64,000 bases of DNA from contig OX465597.1 of the NCBI GenBank assembly GCA_950022295.1, forward strand, positions 192,819,016 through 192,883,015, given 5' to 3'. Below the pieces are notes generated by a model. It saw nothing but the letters and a program-made list of their open reading frames with translations, was not told where the DNA came from and made no database searches. The DNA is from Bromus sterilis (Eukaryota; Streptophyta; Magnoliopsida; Poales; Poaceae). Below are positions 22,477 to 33,844 of this stretch, piece by piece. The first letter of the stretch is position 1; each line of letters starts with the position of its first letter. The translations under genes were made by a program, and so were the position numbers.

Positions 22477-23262
22477 ATATCCAATGTCAGGTCTAGATGC
22501 ACATAAGTATAGGAGTGAACCAATCATAGACCGATAATTCTTCTGATCGAAGGGTTTTCCCTTCTCATATGCATCTAGGAAGCCATTGGTAGGCATTGGA
22601 GTCTTAATCGTTTTGCAATAAGTGAGTCCAAACTTCTTCAGGCAATCCTTGACATATTTTTCTTGAGAAATAAAGGTGCCATTCTTGTGTTGACAGATTT
22701 GAAGTCCAAGGAAGAACTTCAATTCACCCATAATATACATCTCATATTTCTTCGATATCATTTTCGCAAATTCTTCGCTGGTAGCAGTATTAATGCAGCC
22801 AAAAATAATATCATCTACATATATTTGACATACAAACAAATCACCATTATAAGAACGAGTCAAAAGAGTTGGGTCAGTTGTTCCTGGTTTGAAGCGTTTC
22901 TTCAGAAGGAAATCCTTCAGGGTGTCATACCAAGGACGAGGTGCTTTCTTTAACCCATAAAGAGCTTTGTGCAACCTGTACACCATGTCAGGATTCTTTG
23001 AGTCTTCAAAACCTGGTGACTGCATAACATACACTTCTCCTTCGATTTCTCTGTTAAGAACAACACTTTTCACATCCATTTGATAAAGCAGGATACCATT
23101 GAAATTTTCAAAAGCAAGCATAACACGAATAGATTCGAGACGAGCAACTGGAGCATAAGTTTTGCCGAAATCGATACCTTCGATTTGGGTGTAACCTTGT
23201 GCAACCAGTCTTGCTTTGTTTCTTACCACAACACCATCTTCATCTTGCTTGTTGCGAAAAAT
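22459..23262 (-). pseudogene. M reverse transcriptase, truncated
   Basis: The long minus ORF is 23229-22459. It shows RNKARLVAQGYTQIEGIDF, MDVKSVVLNREIEGEVYVMQ, LHKALYGLKKAPRPWYDTL and the active site YVDDIIFG, and ends at MIGSLLYLCASRPDIG. Copia RT should continue into RNase H. Instead the frame runs straight into the 3' LTR, so RNase H, the C-terminus and the polypurine tract were lost in one deletion. The upstream part (to 23262) joins after a frame interruption. Confidence 0.85.
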
Positions 23263-24095
23263 CTACTTAGTACCAATGATGTTGTGCTTCGTGAGATAAG
23301 GTCTTTCAACTAAGGACCAGACTTTGTTTCGCTCGAATTGGTTGAGTTCTTCGAGCATAGCAGTTAACCAATCTGGGTCCTTCATGGCTTCATCAAACTT
23401 AGAAGGTTCTAGCATGGAGACAAACGAAAAGTTTCCACAGAAGATAGCCAAACGAGTATGAGAGCGAGTTGTGGGACGACCTGGTTGTTGAATTTCTTCG
23501 AGGATCAAATCAACATCAACTCTCCTTCGCACTTGAGTCAGTGCATTTTCATTTTCTTGTGGCTCTGGTTCTTCTTTGGAATCAGCATTTCCTTCAGGAG
23601 TGGCATTTCCTTCAGGATCAGCATTTCCTTCAGGATCTGCATTCTCTTCATTCATGGGTTCTTCTTCATCCTATCCATCATTAGCTTCAGGATGTTGATC
23701 TCCAGTGCCTCGGGCTAGGTGTGGGAACATTGGATCATCATCATCTTGATTAGCTTGACGAGAATTTGCTTCGATAGGACGAATTTCTCCAATAGCCATG
23801 GAACTGACCACTTCATCAAGAGTAGGTTCATCTAGATCATGAGGCAAATGCTCCTTTTGAGAGCCAATACTTTCATCAAACCTCACATTTACAGTTTCCA
23901 TAACTTTCCCAAAGTGGGAGTTATACACTCTGTAAGTGTGAGAATTTGAGCTATAAGCTAGCAGAAAACGTTCATGTGCCTTAGGGGAAAATTTGGAGCT
24001 ATGATTCATATCACTAATAAAACAAGGAGCACCAAATACCCTAAGATATGAGATATTGGGCTTGTTACCAGTGATAAGCTCATGTGAAGTTTTCT
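23263..24095 (-). pseudogene. M integrase C-terminus and linker to RT
   Basis: Two minus ORFs in one frame (24009-23671 and 23655-23263), separated by a stop. The first has the integrase C-terminal pattern FSPKAHERFLLAYSSNSHTY. The second starts with near-perfect six-residue repeats of the type DPEGNA, then the RT entry segment DEAMKDPDWLTAMLEELNQ. The repeats come from a short tandem duplication in the DNA at about 23580-23650. Confidence 0.75.
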
Positions 24096-24796
24096 TCAGA
24101 AATTTGTGTGAAGGAAAACCTTGTTGATGATATGACAGGCAATGTTAATTGCTTCGGCCCAGAACCTAATAGGAGTCTTGTATTCAGCAAGCATTGTTCT
24201 GGCCATTTCAATAAGAGATATATTCTTCCTTTCAACTACACCAATTTGTTGAGGTGTATAAGCAGCTGAGAACTCATTTGTAAAACCATGATCATCAAGA
24301 AAATCTTCAATATGAGTATTTTTTAATTCCGTTCCATTTTCACTTCGGATGTGCTTCGTAGATGATTCATATTCGTTTTGAGCTCTCCTAGAGAATGACT
24401 TGAAGATTTCAACAAGTTTGCTCTTGTCATCAAGAAAGAAAACCCAAGTATAGCGAGAGAAATCATCAACAATAACTAGACCATGTTTCTTTCCTCCCAG
24501 ACTTGCATAATTTTGAGGACCGAAAACATCCATGTGAAGCAATTCTAAGGGATGAGTATATTCATGGTAGTCTTCGCTGAATGATGTTTCTTAGTAATCT
24601 TGCCAGCTTCACAGGCACTGAAGAGACGATCCTTATAGAATTTTACTTCGCTAAGGCCAATAACATGCTACTTCTTCACTAGAGTTTGAAGATTTCTCAT
24701 CGCTGCATGACCAAGTCTTCTATGCCATAACCATCCAGATGAAGCTTTTGCCATTAAGCATGTGGATACGGAGGGGCGCGAAGAAAAATCAACGAT
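24096..24796 (-). pseudogene. M integrase core and pre-integrase segment
   Basis: The 24542-24096 ORF holds the core: the first catalytic Asp in HMDVFGP, then a segment reading IRSENGTE where the family normally has RSDNG, so the second catalytic Asp is Glu, then the Glu in QQIGVVERKN. The gag-pre-integrase segment (24796-24543) is broken by frame changes. Even apart from the stops this integrase would be suspect. Confidence 0.8.
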
Positions 24797-25117
24797 TTAT
24801 AAATCTCCTTTTCGGTAGCCCTCGGAGACGAATGTATAGTCATCATGTGAAAAGACAACACAACGCGAAGCAGAAAATAGAACAAGCATACCCATATCAC
24901 ATAGCTTTGAAATAGACCTGAGATTATAACCAAGAGATTGAACAAGCATAACTTTGTCTATGAGCTTATCTTTCGATATGGAAACCTTACCCAAACCTAA
25001 AACTTTACCCTTATTGTTGTCACCGATGATAATGTACTTCTGAGAAGATTGAGATAATATTTCTTTGGTGAACAATTCCTTGTCTCCGGTCATATTATTA
25101 GTGCAACCACTGTCCAT
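24797..25117 (-). pseudogene. M aspartic protease
   Basis: The ORF begins MDSGCTNNMTGDKELF, with the D-S-G active site and the CTNHMTG-like context typical of Copia protease. It continues with GKVLGLGKVSISKD. It would cut the polyprotein. The frame differs from that of gag, so a frameshift lies between 25158 and 25117. Confidence 0.8.
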
Positions 25118-25158
25118 TAACCATTCGGATCCACCGGAGACATAGCCCTGCAGAAGAA

Positions 25159-27717
25159 TTAGTTCTTCTTAACCACCCACAAATGAGCAGGTGACTGAGA
25201 AGACGTGGAAGCACTTGTCGAAGCAATATTAAAGCGCACAGGGTTATATTGCCTAGGGGGACCATCAATTACACCATAAATGTAATTCATGTGCGAAGGG
25301 TTAGGATATGAATGAGCATATGCAATCTTATCATAATTATCACGGTGTCGATAAGTGTAACGACCAGTGCGGTAGTATTCCTTTTGAGGAACATTTGATT
25401 CGGGCACCAGTGAATCATTTCTCTCCTCGAGAGAATAGAAGTGTTTCGGTGGTACCAAATATTTTCCCTGCATAGAATGGTTAGCAGGCAACTTCTCAAT
25501 GAGTGACTTGCGCACCCAAATTTGTCTCTTATAGAAGCCATTCTTTGGAGGGGCACCAATGTATTCGGCTGAAACCTTTCCTTCCTGGTTCTTGATAGGC
25601 TTGTAGTCAGAATCAAGTGATTCTTCAACAATAGCCTTATTAATTTTGCAGTTGAAACCTGAAAGTTTAGCAATATCTATAGTCTTATCTTTCGCTAAAA
25701 CCCATACATTTTTTGGATACTACTCAGGTTCCCAGTAAGTGCGATCAGGGTTTCACTTCCTTTCAAAGCCAACACCTTCATTCCTAGGATTCCTGTGAAG
25801 GAGAGCCTTCTTCAGGATATCACAAAGGTACTGGTGTCCCTGAACACTTTTGAATAGTCCTATTTCAAACAAATCTTTCAACCTGAGGAGTTCCTCGGTA
25901 ACAGTAGAGTTTCCCTCATCTGAGGCATAAGTATCGTCAATAACATTAGGTGCTTGGCCTTTAGAATTAGTTTTTCTTCATTCCAAACAAGTTAATCAGG
26001 GTGAATCAGAATTATGATTTACTTCAGAACCTTGTTGAGCCATGAGAGAGAGATTAACATTTTCCAACTCTTCATGATCCTCTTTCAGTTTTTCGAGAGC
26101 CATTTTCCTCTGAAGAAATTTATAGGTGAGCTTCTCATAGTCCACTGAAAGAAGATCATGCTGAGTGGATAGTTCTTCAAACTTCTCCTTCAGAGTGCAT
26201 ACTCATTAGTTAAAGTTTTACCTTTGTCTATCTCATCGATCAACAGGGCTTCTGATTTCTTAATGGTCAAGTTCATCTTGTTGGATTGATGCAATTTTAG
26301 CAAGTTTAGCATAGCTTATATTTGAGTCACTTTCGTTTGAAGAGCAATCAAAAGTATCATAGGTAACTTTGGATGAATATACCTTTCCCTTGGCCATGAA
26401 GCAGTATGCAGGAGTTTCATCTTCACTGTTGTTGTTGGTGAAGAAAGAGCTCGAAGCACCGGCGGAAGCAAATGCCACTCCAGAAAAATCATCAGACTCG
26501 GATCTAGACGTTGATCTTGAGCCTGATTCTGCTTCGGTCCTAGAGGCTTCTTCTTCAGAGTTCATTTCTTTACCCAGATAGGCCTTGGCACGGTGAGAGT
26601 TGCTTCGCCGAGACGAGTGTGTCTTCGAAGAAGAACTCTCACGCCTCTTGTGATACTTCTTCTTCTTCTTGTCTCTTCTTGAGCTAGAATCGTGTCTCTT
26701 TGACTCATAGCTTTTGGAGGATCTGTGAGACTTGCTTGAGGAATCTCTAAGCGAATGCTTTGATTTGTTTTCAGCTTACCACAATGGGCAGTTAGCAATG
26801 TAGTGGCCTGGTTTCTTGCATTTGTAGCAGCAGTTCTCTTTCGATGGAGAGATTCGTGAGGACAAGCGGTGAGAAGAATTGCTTGAGTGCCGTGAAGAGT
26901 AATTCTTCTTCGGTGATGAGATACCTTTTCTTTGAAATCGGTTCAAGCGCTTCATGATCAGTGCCAAATCCTTCATGATGCTTGCAGGATCATCAAATTA
27001 AACACCAGAGGCAGAGCTAACTTTTGGAGATGAGTAACATGAAGCTTTCGCCTTGAGGGCATGTGATATTCTTCGGGATCCATTAATATCGCGTCTCTCT
27101 TCTTCTTCCATTTCAAAGGTAGTGAGTCTCGCAAGAATATCAGCAGCAACAAGGTTTTTTATGTCAGACCTTTCTTTGATCATCAGTACAATGTGATCGA
27201 AGGAATCATCTAGAGAGCGAAGCAAAGTTCTCACCACTATGTGACTAGTGATATCTTCAGCACCGAGGGAAATCAACTCATTTGAGAGAGCAGTGATTCT
27301 TCTGTAGATGGAGTTAACCTTTTCTCCCTCGTGACGCTTGAAACGATAGAATTTGCTTCAAAGTGTGTCAACCCTTGCATCTTTTTGAGTGGAAACACCT
27401 TTTCCAATCTTTTCAAGATAATCCCAGACACCTTTGGCAGATGAGATATTCTTCACTTCATGATACTTCTCTGGAGTCAGATGATTTGTGATGAATACCC
27501 AGACTTCAGAATCAAGAGCCATCAGTTTTTCTTCATCAGGAGTGATGGCTTTCTTGTCCTTGATTGTGAATCCACTCTGGACAACTTGCCAGGCAGCTGA
27601 ATTGATATCTATGATGTTTCGCTTCATCTTATCCTTCCAGTAAGGATAGTCCTTTCCATTGAAAACAGGAATAGGTTCACCAGAGCGAATAACTGCAAAA
27701 GACATACTTGAAAACAC
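25159..27717 (-). pseudogene. M gag
   Basis: Several minus ORFs lie in one reading frame separated by stop codons: 27717-27358, 27276-26998, 26976-26776, 26565-26260 and 25515-25159. The N-terminal part (PVFNGKDYPYWKDKM, later DYLEKIGKGVS) is the Copia gag domain of UBN2 type. CYKCKKPGHYIANC at about 26779-26829 is the CCHC zinc knuckle that binds element RNA. The C-terminal parts are Ser-rich and acidic, then basic. The large gag suits the SIRE/Maximus lineage. Confidence 0.75.
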
Positions 27718-27754
27718 TCAAGGAGGTTAATCCAAAACAAGCAGAGTGTAGGGA

Positions 27755-27775
27755 GTTCCTAGCTCTGATATCAAT
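27755..27775 (-). promoter_or_regulatory. M primer-binding site
   Basis: Immediately inside the 5' LTR the minus strand reads TTGATATCAGAGCTAGGAAC, a diverged version of TGGTATCAGAGC (initiator tRNA-Met). It marks 27776-29022 as the 5' LTR. Confidence 0.65.
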
Positions 27776-29022
27776 TGAAAGTCCAAGTATGTGATTAGAG
27801 GGGGAGGGGATGAATGATCACTTCAAATTTTCGAGTGAAGCTATGAAGTGAAGCACAAACTCAACAGAAATGATCACAGAAACAAGTAACAGGGAAGCAA
27901 AAATTGTAGCGAAACTAAACATAGCGAATCAAAACATGTTGAAGAATAACTAGGAAGAAAATGCAATGCGGAAAGTAAAGGCTTGAAGTTAAACGAACTC
28001 TTGACTCGGCGATGTTTGTTCGACCAGTTCACGCTCTGCAAAGCGCTACATCTGGTTGGAGGGATTGGTGACTGAACACCTTGAGCAAAACTCTCTCCGT
28101 CCGTTGCTCCACTGCACCAATCTCCTTGAGTTTGGCCAGTTTTGACTCAAGGTAGATTATCAAGGAAATCTCTGAAACCTTTGACAAACTTGAACTTTGA
28201 GAAGAAAATAACTCTTCGCTCTCTATAGACGACACTCTCACCGTCTAGGAGAATTGAAGTTCTCCAAGATAACAAGGCTAGCAAGCTTTCACCTAAGTCA
28301 TCGTGAATCTACTCAGATCAATGGGACTTACGATTCGGTAGTTTGGCTTTTGGGTAATTCTTCAGTGGCGTTCTTGGGAACCTCAGTTTAGTCTCTCTCA
28401 GAAATAATCTCAGAGAAGCCAACCGGAAATGAAGGCGGGGCGGCGTATTTATAGGTGGCGATCCCGAGGTTCGAAATGATTGATTTGACCCGAAGCGATA
28501 GCTTGACACGTGTCCACAATGGTCGGATTAGTCATCAATGCGCAACTTTACTTGAGGAACAAGTAAAGCTGACTCACAGACTTAGTTGTGCTTCGGAAGC
28601 CAAAGTACGAAGTCTTTGCTACCGAAACTTAACTTAGTGCACATGAGATTTCTTCTCTCTGGCTTCTCACTTGGTTTAGATTTTATCTGAGCATTTTCAC
28701 GGTAGCTTCGATGTCCACAAACTAAACCGCTCTTGATAGTACGGTTTTTCCTATGACTCAAAGAACAGAAAAAAAAATACACAAAAATAACTAAGTCTTG
28801 CTCCGTCTTCTTCATTTCCTTTGATGAGTTGAGCTTCAGGAAACCATCATTTTTAGGGGTCATCCTCCTTGATTAAGCTTCGCTCAAGAGGTTGTGCTTC
28901 GATAACTGGTAAACCTTCCTTGAAGCGTTATCACTTAGCTTGTCTTCAGGAACCTAAACTACTGTTTACGCTCGCAAACATTGTTAGTTCCTCTACTTTC
29001 TTGTCCAACAATATCCAAAACA
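27776..29022 (-). mobile_element. M 5' LTR
   Basis: A 1247-bp LTR, minus-strand start TGTTTTGGATATTG and end CTTTCA. The right boundary at 29022 is chosen because it gives flanks CATAG/CATGG; ending it at 29010 gives no duplication. Confidence 0.75.
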
Positions 29023-29027
29023 CATGG

Positions 29028-30663
29028 GGGAAAAACTTTGCTCTTACACATATGATCCCAACCATCTTCTAGTTTTCTAGGAGTATAAACCTCTAGTTTA
29101 AGCTTCTCCTCCCTAGCCTTTATAAGAGCATTGGTAATATGCTCGGTGAAGGAAATGTTGAGCGAACTAGTGTGGGGGCTTTGGCCATTCTCTGCAAAAA
29201 TGTGATCACTTCGGAAAGACTACAATTATAAAAATCAAGTTCACTACATTAATCAAAGTGGTGATGACGTCATCTAAGCTCATTTTTTTGGTAGTCTCTG
29301 GGTTCATTGGACCTTCTTGTCCTAAGGTTGAGGTATTAGCATCACCAATGATGGGTCCATTAGGTGGACTAGGGATATGATGGGTGCTAAAGGTATGGAG
29401 ATCCTAAACAACATGTAAAGTAGCAAGTGTGGTGTATGTAGGAAGGATCTTAATTCTATCTTCCTCTTCTTTTTCTCTATCTCAACTATCTTTAAGTTTG
29501 GCTAGCATTCTAATATTCTCATTAATTTGCACTTGAATAGAATTCATAGGTGTAGTTTTCCCCTCCTCAAGCGGAGAAGTTATAATTTTAAGCATCTCTA
29601 CATCATGAGCTATGTTGTCTAACTTCAAAGAGAGACTATCTAGTTTGTCTAATTTCTCTTCTAAAGTCTTGTTGAAGGATTTCTGAGTAGCAATGAAGTC
29701 CTTAAGCATGCTTTCTAATTCAGAAGTGGAGTTTTTGGTGCTAGGATAAGTGTTGTTGTTCCCATAGTTGTTGGATGGAAACAGTCTAGGATTGCTACCA
29801 AAGTTACTCCTATAATCATTATTGTTGAAGTTGTTCCTAGAAATCAAATTAACATCTACCTGCTCTCTTTCTTGAGAAACCAAAGAATTTAAAAGAACAT
29901 CATGAGGATTAATCGGAGCTTGATTAGTAAGTAAAGACATAATCAATTTAACCTTTTCATTTAAAGACGAGATCTCCTCAACAGATTTTACCTTCCTACC
30001 TGTTGGAGCTCTTTAGGTGTACCAATGACAAATAATTTCTCATCATCTCGTCCAATAGCTTCATGGCAGCACCAAGTTATGTTGACATGAAGGTTCCTCC
30101 TATAGCCGAGTCCAATAGATTCCGCGAGGTAAAGTATAATCCTGCATAGAAAGTTTGGATAACCATCCAAATAGTCAAATCATGTGTACGACAATTCTTA
30201 ACAAGATATTTCATACGTTCCAAAGCTTGGGCAACGTGTTCATTATCCAGTTGTCTAAAATTCATAATGTTACTTCTCAACTGGATAATCTTAGCAGGTG
30301 TGTAGTACTTCCCAATAAAAGTATACTTGCACTTATCCCAAGAATCTATGCTTTTCCTTGGCAAGGATTGGAGCCACTCCTTAGCTCTTCCTCTCAAAGA
30401 AAAAGGAAAAATCTTAAGTTTAACAATTTCACCATCTACTTCTTTGTACTTTTGCATAACACAAAGCTCCACAAAATTATTTAAGGGCAAAGTAGCATCA
30501 TCTCCAGCACCGGAGAATTGTTCTTTCATAACGATATTTAACAAAGCAGGTTTAATTTCATATGAAGGTGCTGAAGTGGAAGGAGGAGCAATGGTGTTCT
30601 GATAAAGTCATTGTTGTTGTGACTACTAAAGTCACACAACTTAGTGTTTTCAGTGGAACCCAT
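29028..30663 (-). pseudogene. ATH1 gag
   Basis: Minus strand. An ATG at 30663-30661 opens MGSTENTKLCDF; frames then shift into 30544-30077 and 29946-29482. The middle piece has the retrotransposon gag signature KLKIFPFSLRGRAKEWLQSL and then WDKCKYTFIGKYY, typical of Athila-type gag. The distal part is Asn-rich, followed by a coiled-coil-like Leu/Lys segment (LEEKLDKLDSLSLKLDN). 29028-29481 continues the gag-protease linker without a clear ORF. Copia M separates it from the protease at 20931-21243. Confidence 0.75.
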
Positions 30664-30811
30664 ATTAATAGCAAGCAAGATCAAAGTAACTATTTTTTTG
30701 TGGTTTTTGGTATCAGACTCCAAAGAAAAAACTAAAACTAAAAAGTAAACTAACAAGACTAAAAAGCAAATGTAAAAGATAGTGTGCAACTCCCCTATCT
30801 TGCAGACTGGA
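30664..30811 (-). other. ATH1 5' untranslated leader
   Basis: Sequence between the primer-binding site and the gag ATG. No feature seen beyond A/T richness. Confidence 0.5.
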
Positions 30812-30830
30812 GTCCCCGGCATCGGCGCCA
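30812..30830 (-). promoter_or_regulatory. ATH1 primer-binding site (tRNA-Asp type)
   Basis: The minus strand reads TGGCGCCGATGCCGGGGAC. Athila elements usually use TGGCGCCGTTGCCGGGG, complementary to the 3' end of tRNA-Asp, placed several bases after the LTR. One base differs. Confidence 0.75.
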
Positions 30831-30890
30831 GAAATTCGCTTCATGGGTGTAGATAACACCTCCTCGTTGGTTACCCCAATTGGAAGGTAT
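30831..30890 (-). mobile_element. ATH1 5' LTR remnant
   Basis: About 60 bp resembling the last bases of the S LTR (minus strand CCAATTGGGGTAACCAACGA against CCACTTGGGGTAACCAATGA in S). The rest of the 5' LTR is gone; at about 30890 the sequence changes to ATH2 RNase H. Confidence 0.65.
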
Positions 30891-32244
30891 CACTATCAAG
30901 GGTTTTGCTAGCATAATGTATAACATTAAATTTCTTATCAACCCGTTATCCTAAAACAACTCCAAAAGCAAAATCACTAGCATCACACATACTTTCAAAG
31001 GGAAATTTCCAATTAGGTGGTTGTACTATAGGATTTCTTAAGAATTTTGAAGGCTTCCTTACAATCTTCATCAAATAAAAAAGGAACATCCTTCTGGAGA
31101 AGATTAGTGAGGGGTCTTGAAGTCTTAGAAAATTATTTAATAAATCTTCTATAGAAACCAGCATGACCGAGAAAACTACGAATACCTTTGATGTCCCTGG
31201 GATAGGGCATCCTTTCAATAGTTTCAATCTTCTCCTTGTCCACTTCAATTCCCCTCTCGGATATCTTGTGACCAAGAATGATCCCTTCGTTAACCATGAA
31301 GTGGCACTTTTCCCAGTTTAGAACTAATTTGTGTCCTTGCATCTCTGCAAAACTTTATTAAGATTGTGGAGATAGTGGTCAAAGGAAGTTCCATAGATGG
31401 AGAAATCGTCCATGAAGACTTCCATAATCTCCTCACAAAAACCATGAAAAATACCAGACATGCATCTGTGAAAAGTAGCAGGTGCATTGCATAAACCAAA
31501 AGGCATACGCCTATAAGAATAAGTACCGTAAGGACACGTGAAAGTGGTCTTCTCTTGATTGACAGTATTAACATGAATTTTAGAGAATCTAGAGTACCCG
31601 TCAAGATAGCAAAAGTGGGTATTTTTGGACAACCTCTCAAGCATCTGATCGATGAAGGGCAGCGGGTAGTGGTCCTTCCTAGTAGCTTTGTTTAACTTCC
31701 TGTAATCAATACACATTCTGTATCCAATAACAACTCTTTCAAGTATTAGTTCATTTTTATCATTAGGAACAACATTCATACCTCCTTTCTTAGGAACACA
31801 ATGAACTGGACATACCCCACCTACAATCAGCTATAGGATAGATGATACCTGCGTCTAGAAGCTTGAGAATTTCAGTCCTAAGCACGTCCTTCATCCTTGG
31901 TTTCAACCGTCGTTGATGATCAACAACTGGTTTAGCTTCGGGCTCGAGATTGATATTATGTTGGCAAATCGATGGACTAATCCCCTTAAGGTCCTCAAGG
32001 GTATAGCCAAGGACGCCACGGTGTCTTCGATGTGTCTCCAATAGTCGCTCTTCTTCAAATCTTGAAAGGTTAGCATTGATAATAACAGGATATATTTTCG
32101 TTTCATCTAAATAAGCATACTTGAGCGTATCGGGAAGTGGTTTGAGGTCAAACACCGGTTCCTCTTTTGGTTGTGCTAGGATTCCTAAAGGTTCAACCGG
32201 AAGGTTGTGCTTCAGGATAACAACTTATCTTGTGAATATTTCGT
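30891..32244 (-). pseudogene. ATH2 reverse transcriptase and RNase H start
   Basis: Minus-strand pieces 32155-31790, 31779-31324, 31342-31133 and 31275-30946, in shifting frames. RT motifs in order: PRMKDVLRTEILKLLDAGII, YRMCIDYRKLNKATRKDHYP, YSYRRMPFGLCNAPATFHR, and the active site VFMDDFSIYG, the M-D-D form typical of Athila. Then ILGHKISERGIEVDKEKIE and FLGHAGFYRRFIK. The RNase H begins MCDASDFAFGVVLG and stops near YASKTL at about 30893. The remainder is missing at the junction with ATH1. Confidence 0.85.
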
Positions 32245-33437
32245 CTAACTCGTTCCTTTCTTGCATATGCATAGCATTTTCGTGGTCTTCCATATATTGT
32301 TGCAAAGGACATTAGGAGGAATAGCAATGGAAGCAATATCTTCAATAATTTTATCATTACTAGGTAAATTAGTACCACGAGGTTGCTTAGAGAACTTAGA
32401 AAAGTTAAATTCATATGGCTCACCATTGAATTCAACAGAAAATTTACCTTTTCTGCAATCTATTATAGCGCCACAAGTGCTGAGGAAAGGCCTACCAAAG
32501 ATAATAGGGCAAAAACTATCTTGTACTGAACCAAGTACTAGAAATTCAGCATGATACTTTACCTTTCCACATAGGACTTCAACATCTCTCACAATTCCAA
32601 TGGGAGAGATAGTTTCTTTGTTTGCTAGATAAATAGTAACATCAACCTTTTCAAGTTCACAGGGTGAAATCTCATCCATGATCTCCTGATAGAGTGAATA
32701 AGGAATAGCGCTAGCAGTTGATCCCAAATCGCATAGCCCGTAATAATTGTGATTTCCGATTTTGACAGATACAACTGGTGTACCTGAAATTGGGCTTTTA
32801 TTCTTGGTTGTAACAATGTTAGTTGAAACAGCACAAAAATTTGTATTGGAATCTAAATTATCATTAGTAACTAAATCTTTAACCACCGCAACTGGAGGAT
32901 CGACCTTGATCTGGTCCTTAGGTTCGTCAGTTCTTCTCTCACTTTTATTTATTATGCCTTTCACAAAAGAGTGCTCCCTTATCCTTGTGGGAAAAGGGGG
33001 CTTTTCATATATAACTGCAGGGAGAATAGGGTCAACAACATTAATAGGAACAGGTAGTTCCTTAAAAGGTTTATGGTACAGATCCTTCTCCTCCTTAGAA
33101 GAGTCAATATGAGAGGAAAAGTTCTTAGAAAAATCAATCATAACATGGGAATCAAGACCAATCTTAGAGCAAAAGGTAATAAAGTAATCAGTTTTCACAT
33201 AGCTCTCAATATAATCATGCTCATAATTTATAACAGTTTCAATACTTTTATCAATTTCCTAGTCTTCATTGTTCTTCTGGATCCTTTCAATGAGATCCCA
33301 TCGCTCTTCAACGCTTCTCGTTTGAAATACCCCACTAGAGGAGGCATCCAACATCTCCTTATCCCGACGAGAAAGCCTGGCATAAAAATTTGTAAGTATA
33401 ATATCTTTGGGGAGTTCATGAATAGGACATCGGAACA
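32245..33437 (-). pseudogene. ATH2 protease and gag-protease linker
   Basis: The 317-codon ORF 33198-32245 contains a lysine/proline-rich linker, then an Athila-type protease: GTPVVSVKIGNHNYYGLCDL leads into the active-site region CDLGSTASAIPYSLY, where D-L-G replaces D-S/T-G as is usual for Athila, and SFCPIIFGRPFLSTCGAIID is the C-terminal motif. The ORF stops before RT at a frame interruption. 33199-33437 has no clear ORF. Confidence 0.8.
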
Positions 33438-33844
33438 TTAGGGACTTAATTCTCCCCCGATCTTGAGCGATGTTTTCTCCGTCACGAGACCTAAAGTTAT
33501 AGATGTAGTTCTGTCTCGATGAATTTCATGAAGAGGATAAAACTTTGTATAAAAGAGAGACATAAGCTTTTTCCAATCAAGAAAATGTGAGTTATCAAGG
33601 AGCTTATACCAATCAGAAGCTTTATCTATAATTGATACGGATAATAAATTCTTCATGACAAACTCCATTGACACACCTGCAAGCTTAAATAATGAACATA
33701 GTTGTGATAAATATAGCAAGTGTTCACCTGGATGTCTATCTCCTCCATAACGATTAGCCAAGACATAATCGATAATACCAGTTGGTATTTTATAAGGCAC
33801 AATTTCATTAGGGGTGGGAGTGACCACCATAGTAGTGGGGTGTT
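33438..33844 (-). pseudogene. ATH2 gag, main part
   Basis: The minus ORF enters from Z LTR sequence at 33845, so only residues after that point belong to ATH2. It shows IPTGIIDYVLANRYGGDRHP, KLAGVSMEFVMKNLLSVSII, WKKLMSLFYTKFYPLHEIHR: an Athila-type gag. The gag start lies at 56169, on the other side of Z. Removing Z and one copy of its 5-bp duplication puts the two pieces in one reading frame, which strongly supports this reconstruction of the nest. Confidence 0.8.

Larger units (their letters stand above)
21244..29022 (-). mobile_element. M: Ty1/copia element, SIRE/Maximus-like
   Basis: A minus-strand Copia element with LTRs at 21244-22476 and 27776-29022. The minus-strand order is 5' LTR, tRNA-Met-type primer site, gag, protease, integrase, RT, 3' LTR. 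Flanking CATAG (21239-21243) and CATGG (29023-29027) look like a target duplication with one change, and ATH1 resumes on both sides. Integrase and RT resemble the SIRE/Maximus lineage. RNase H and everything after mid-RT are deleted. Many in-frame stops and frame changes; inactive. Confidence 0.85.

Noticed and set aside
29010..29022. Ending the M 5' LTR at 29010 (CCAACA)
   Set aside because: That border gives flanks CATAG and ATATC. Ending at 29022 gives CATAG and CATGG, a near-perfect duplication, so 29022 was preferred.
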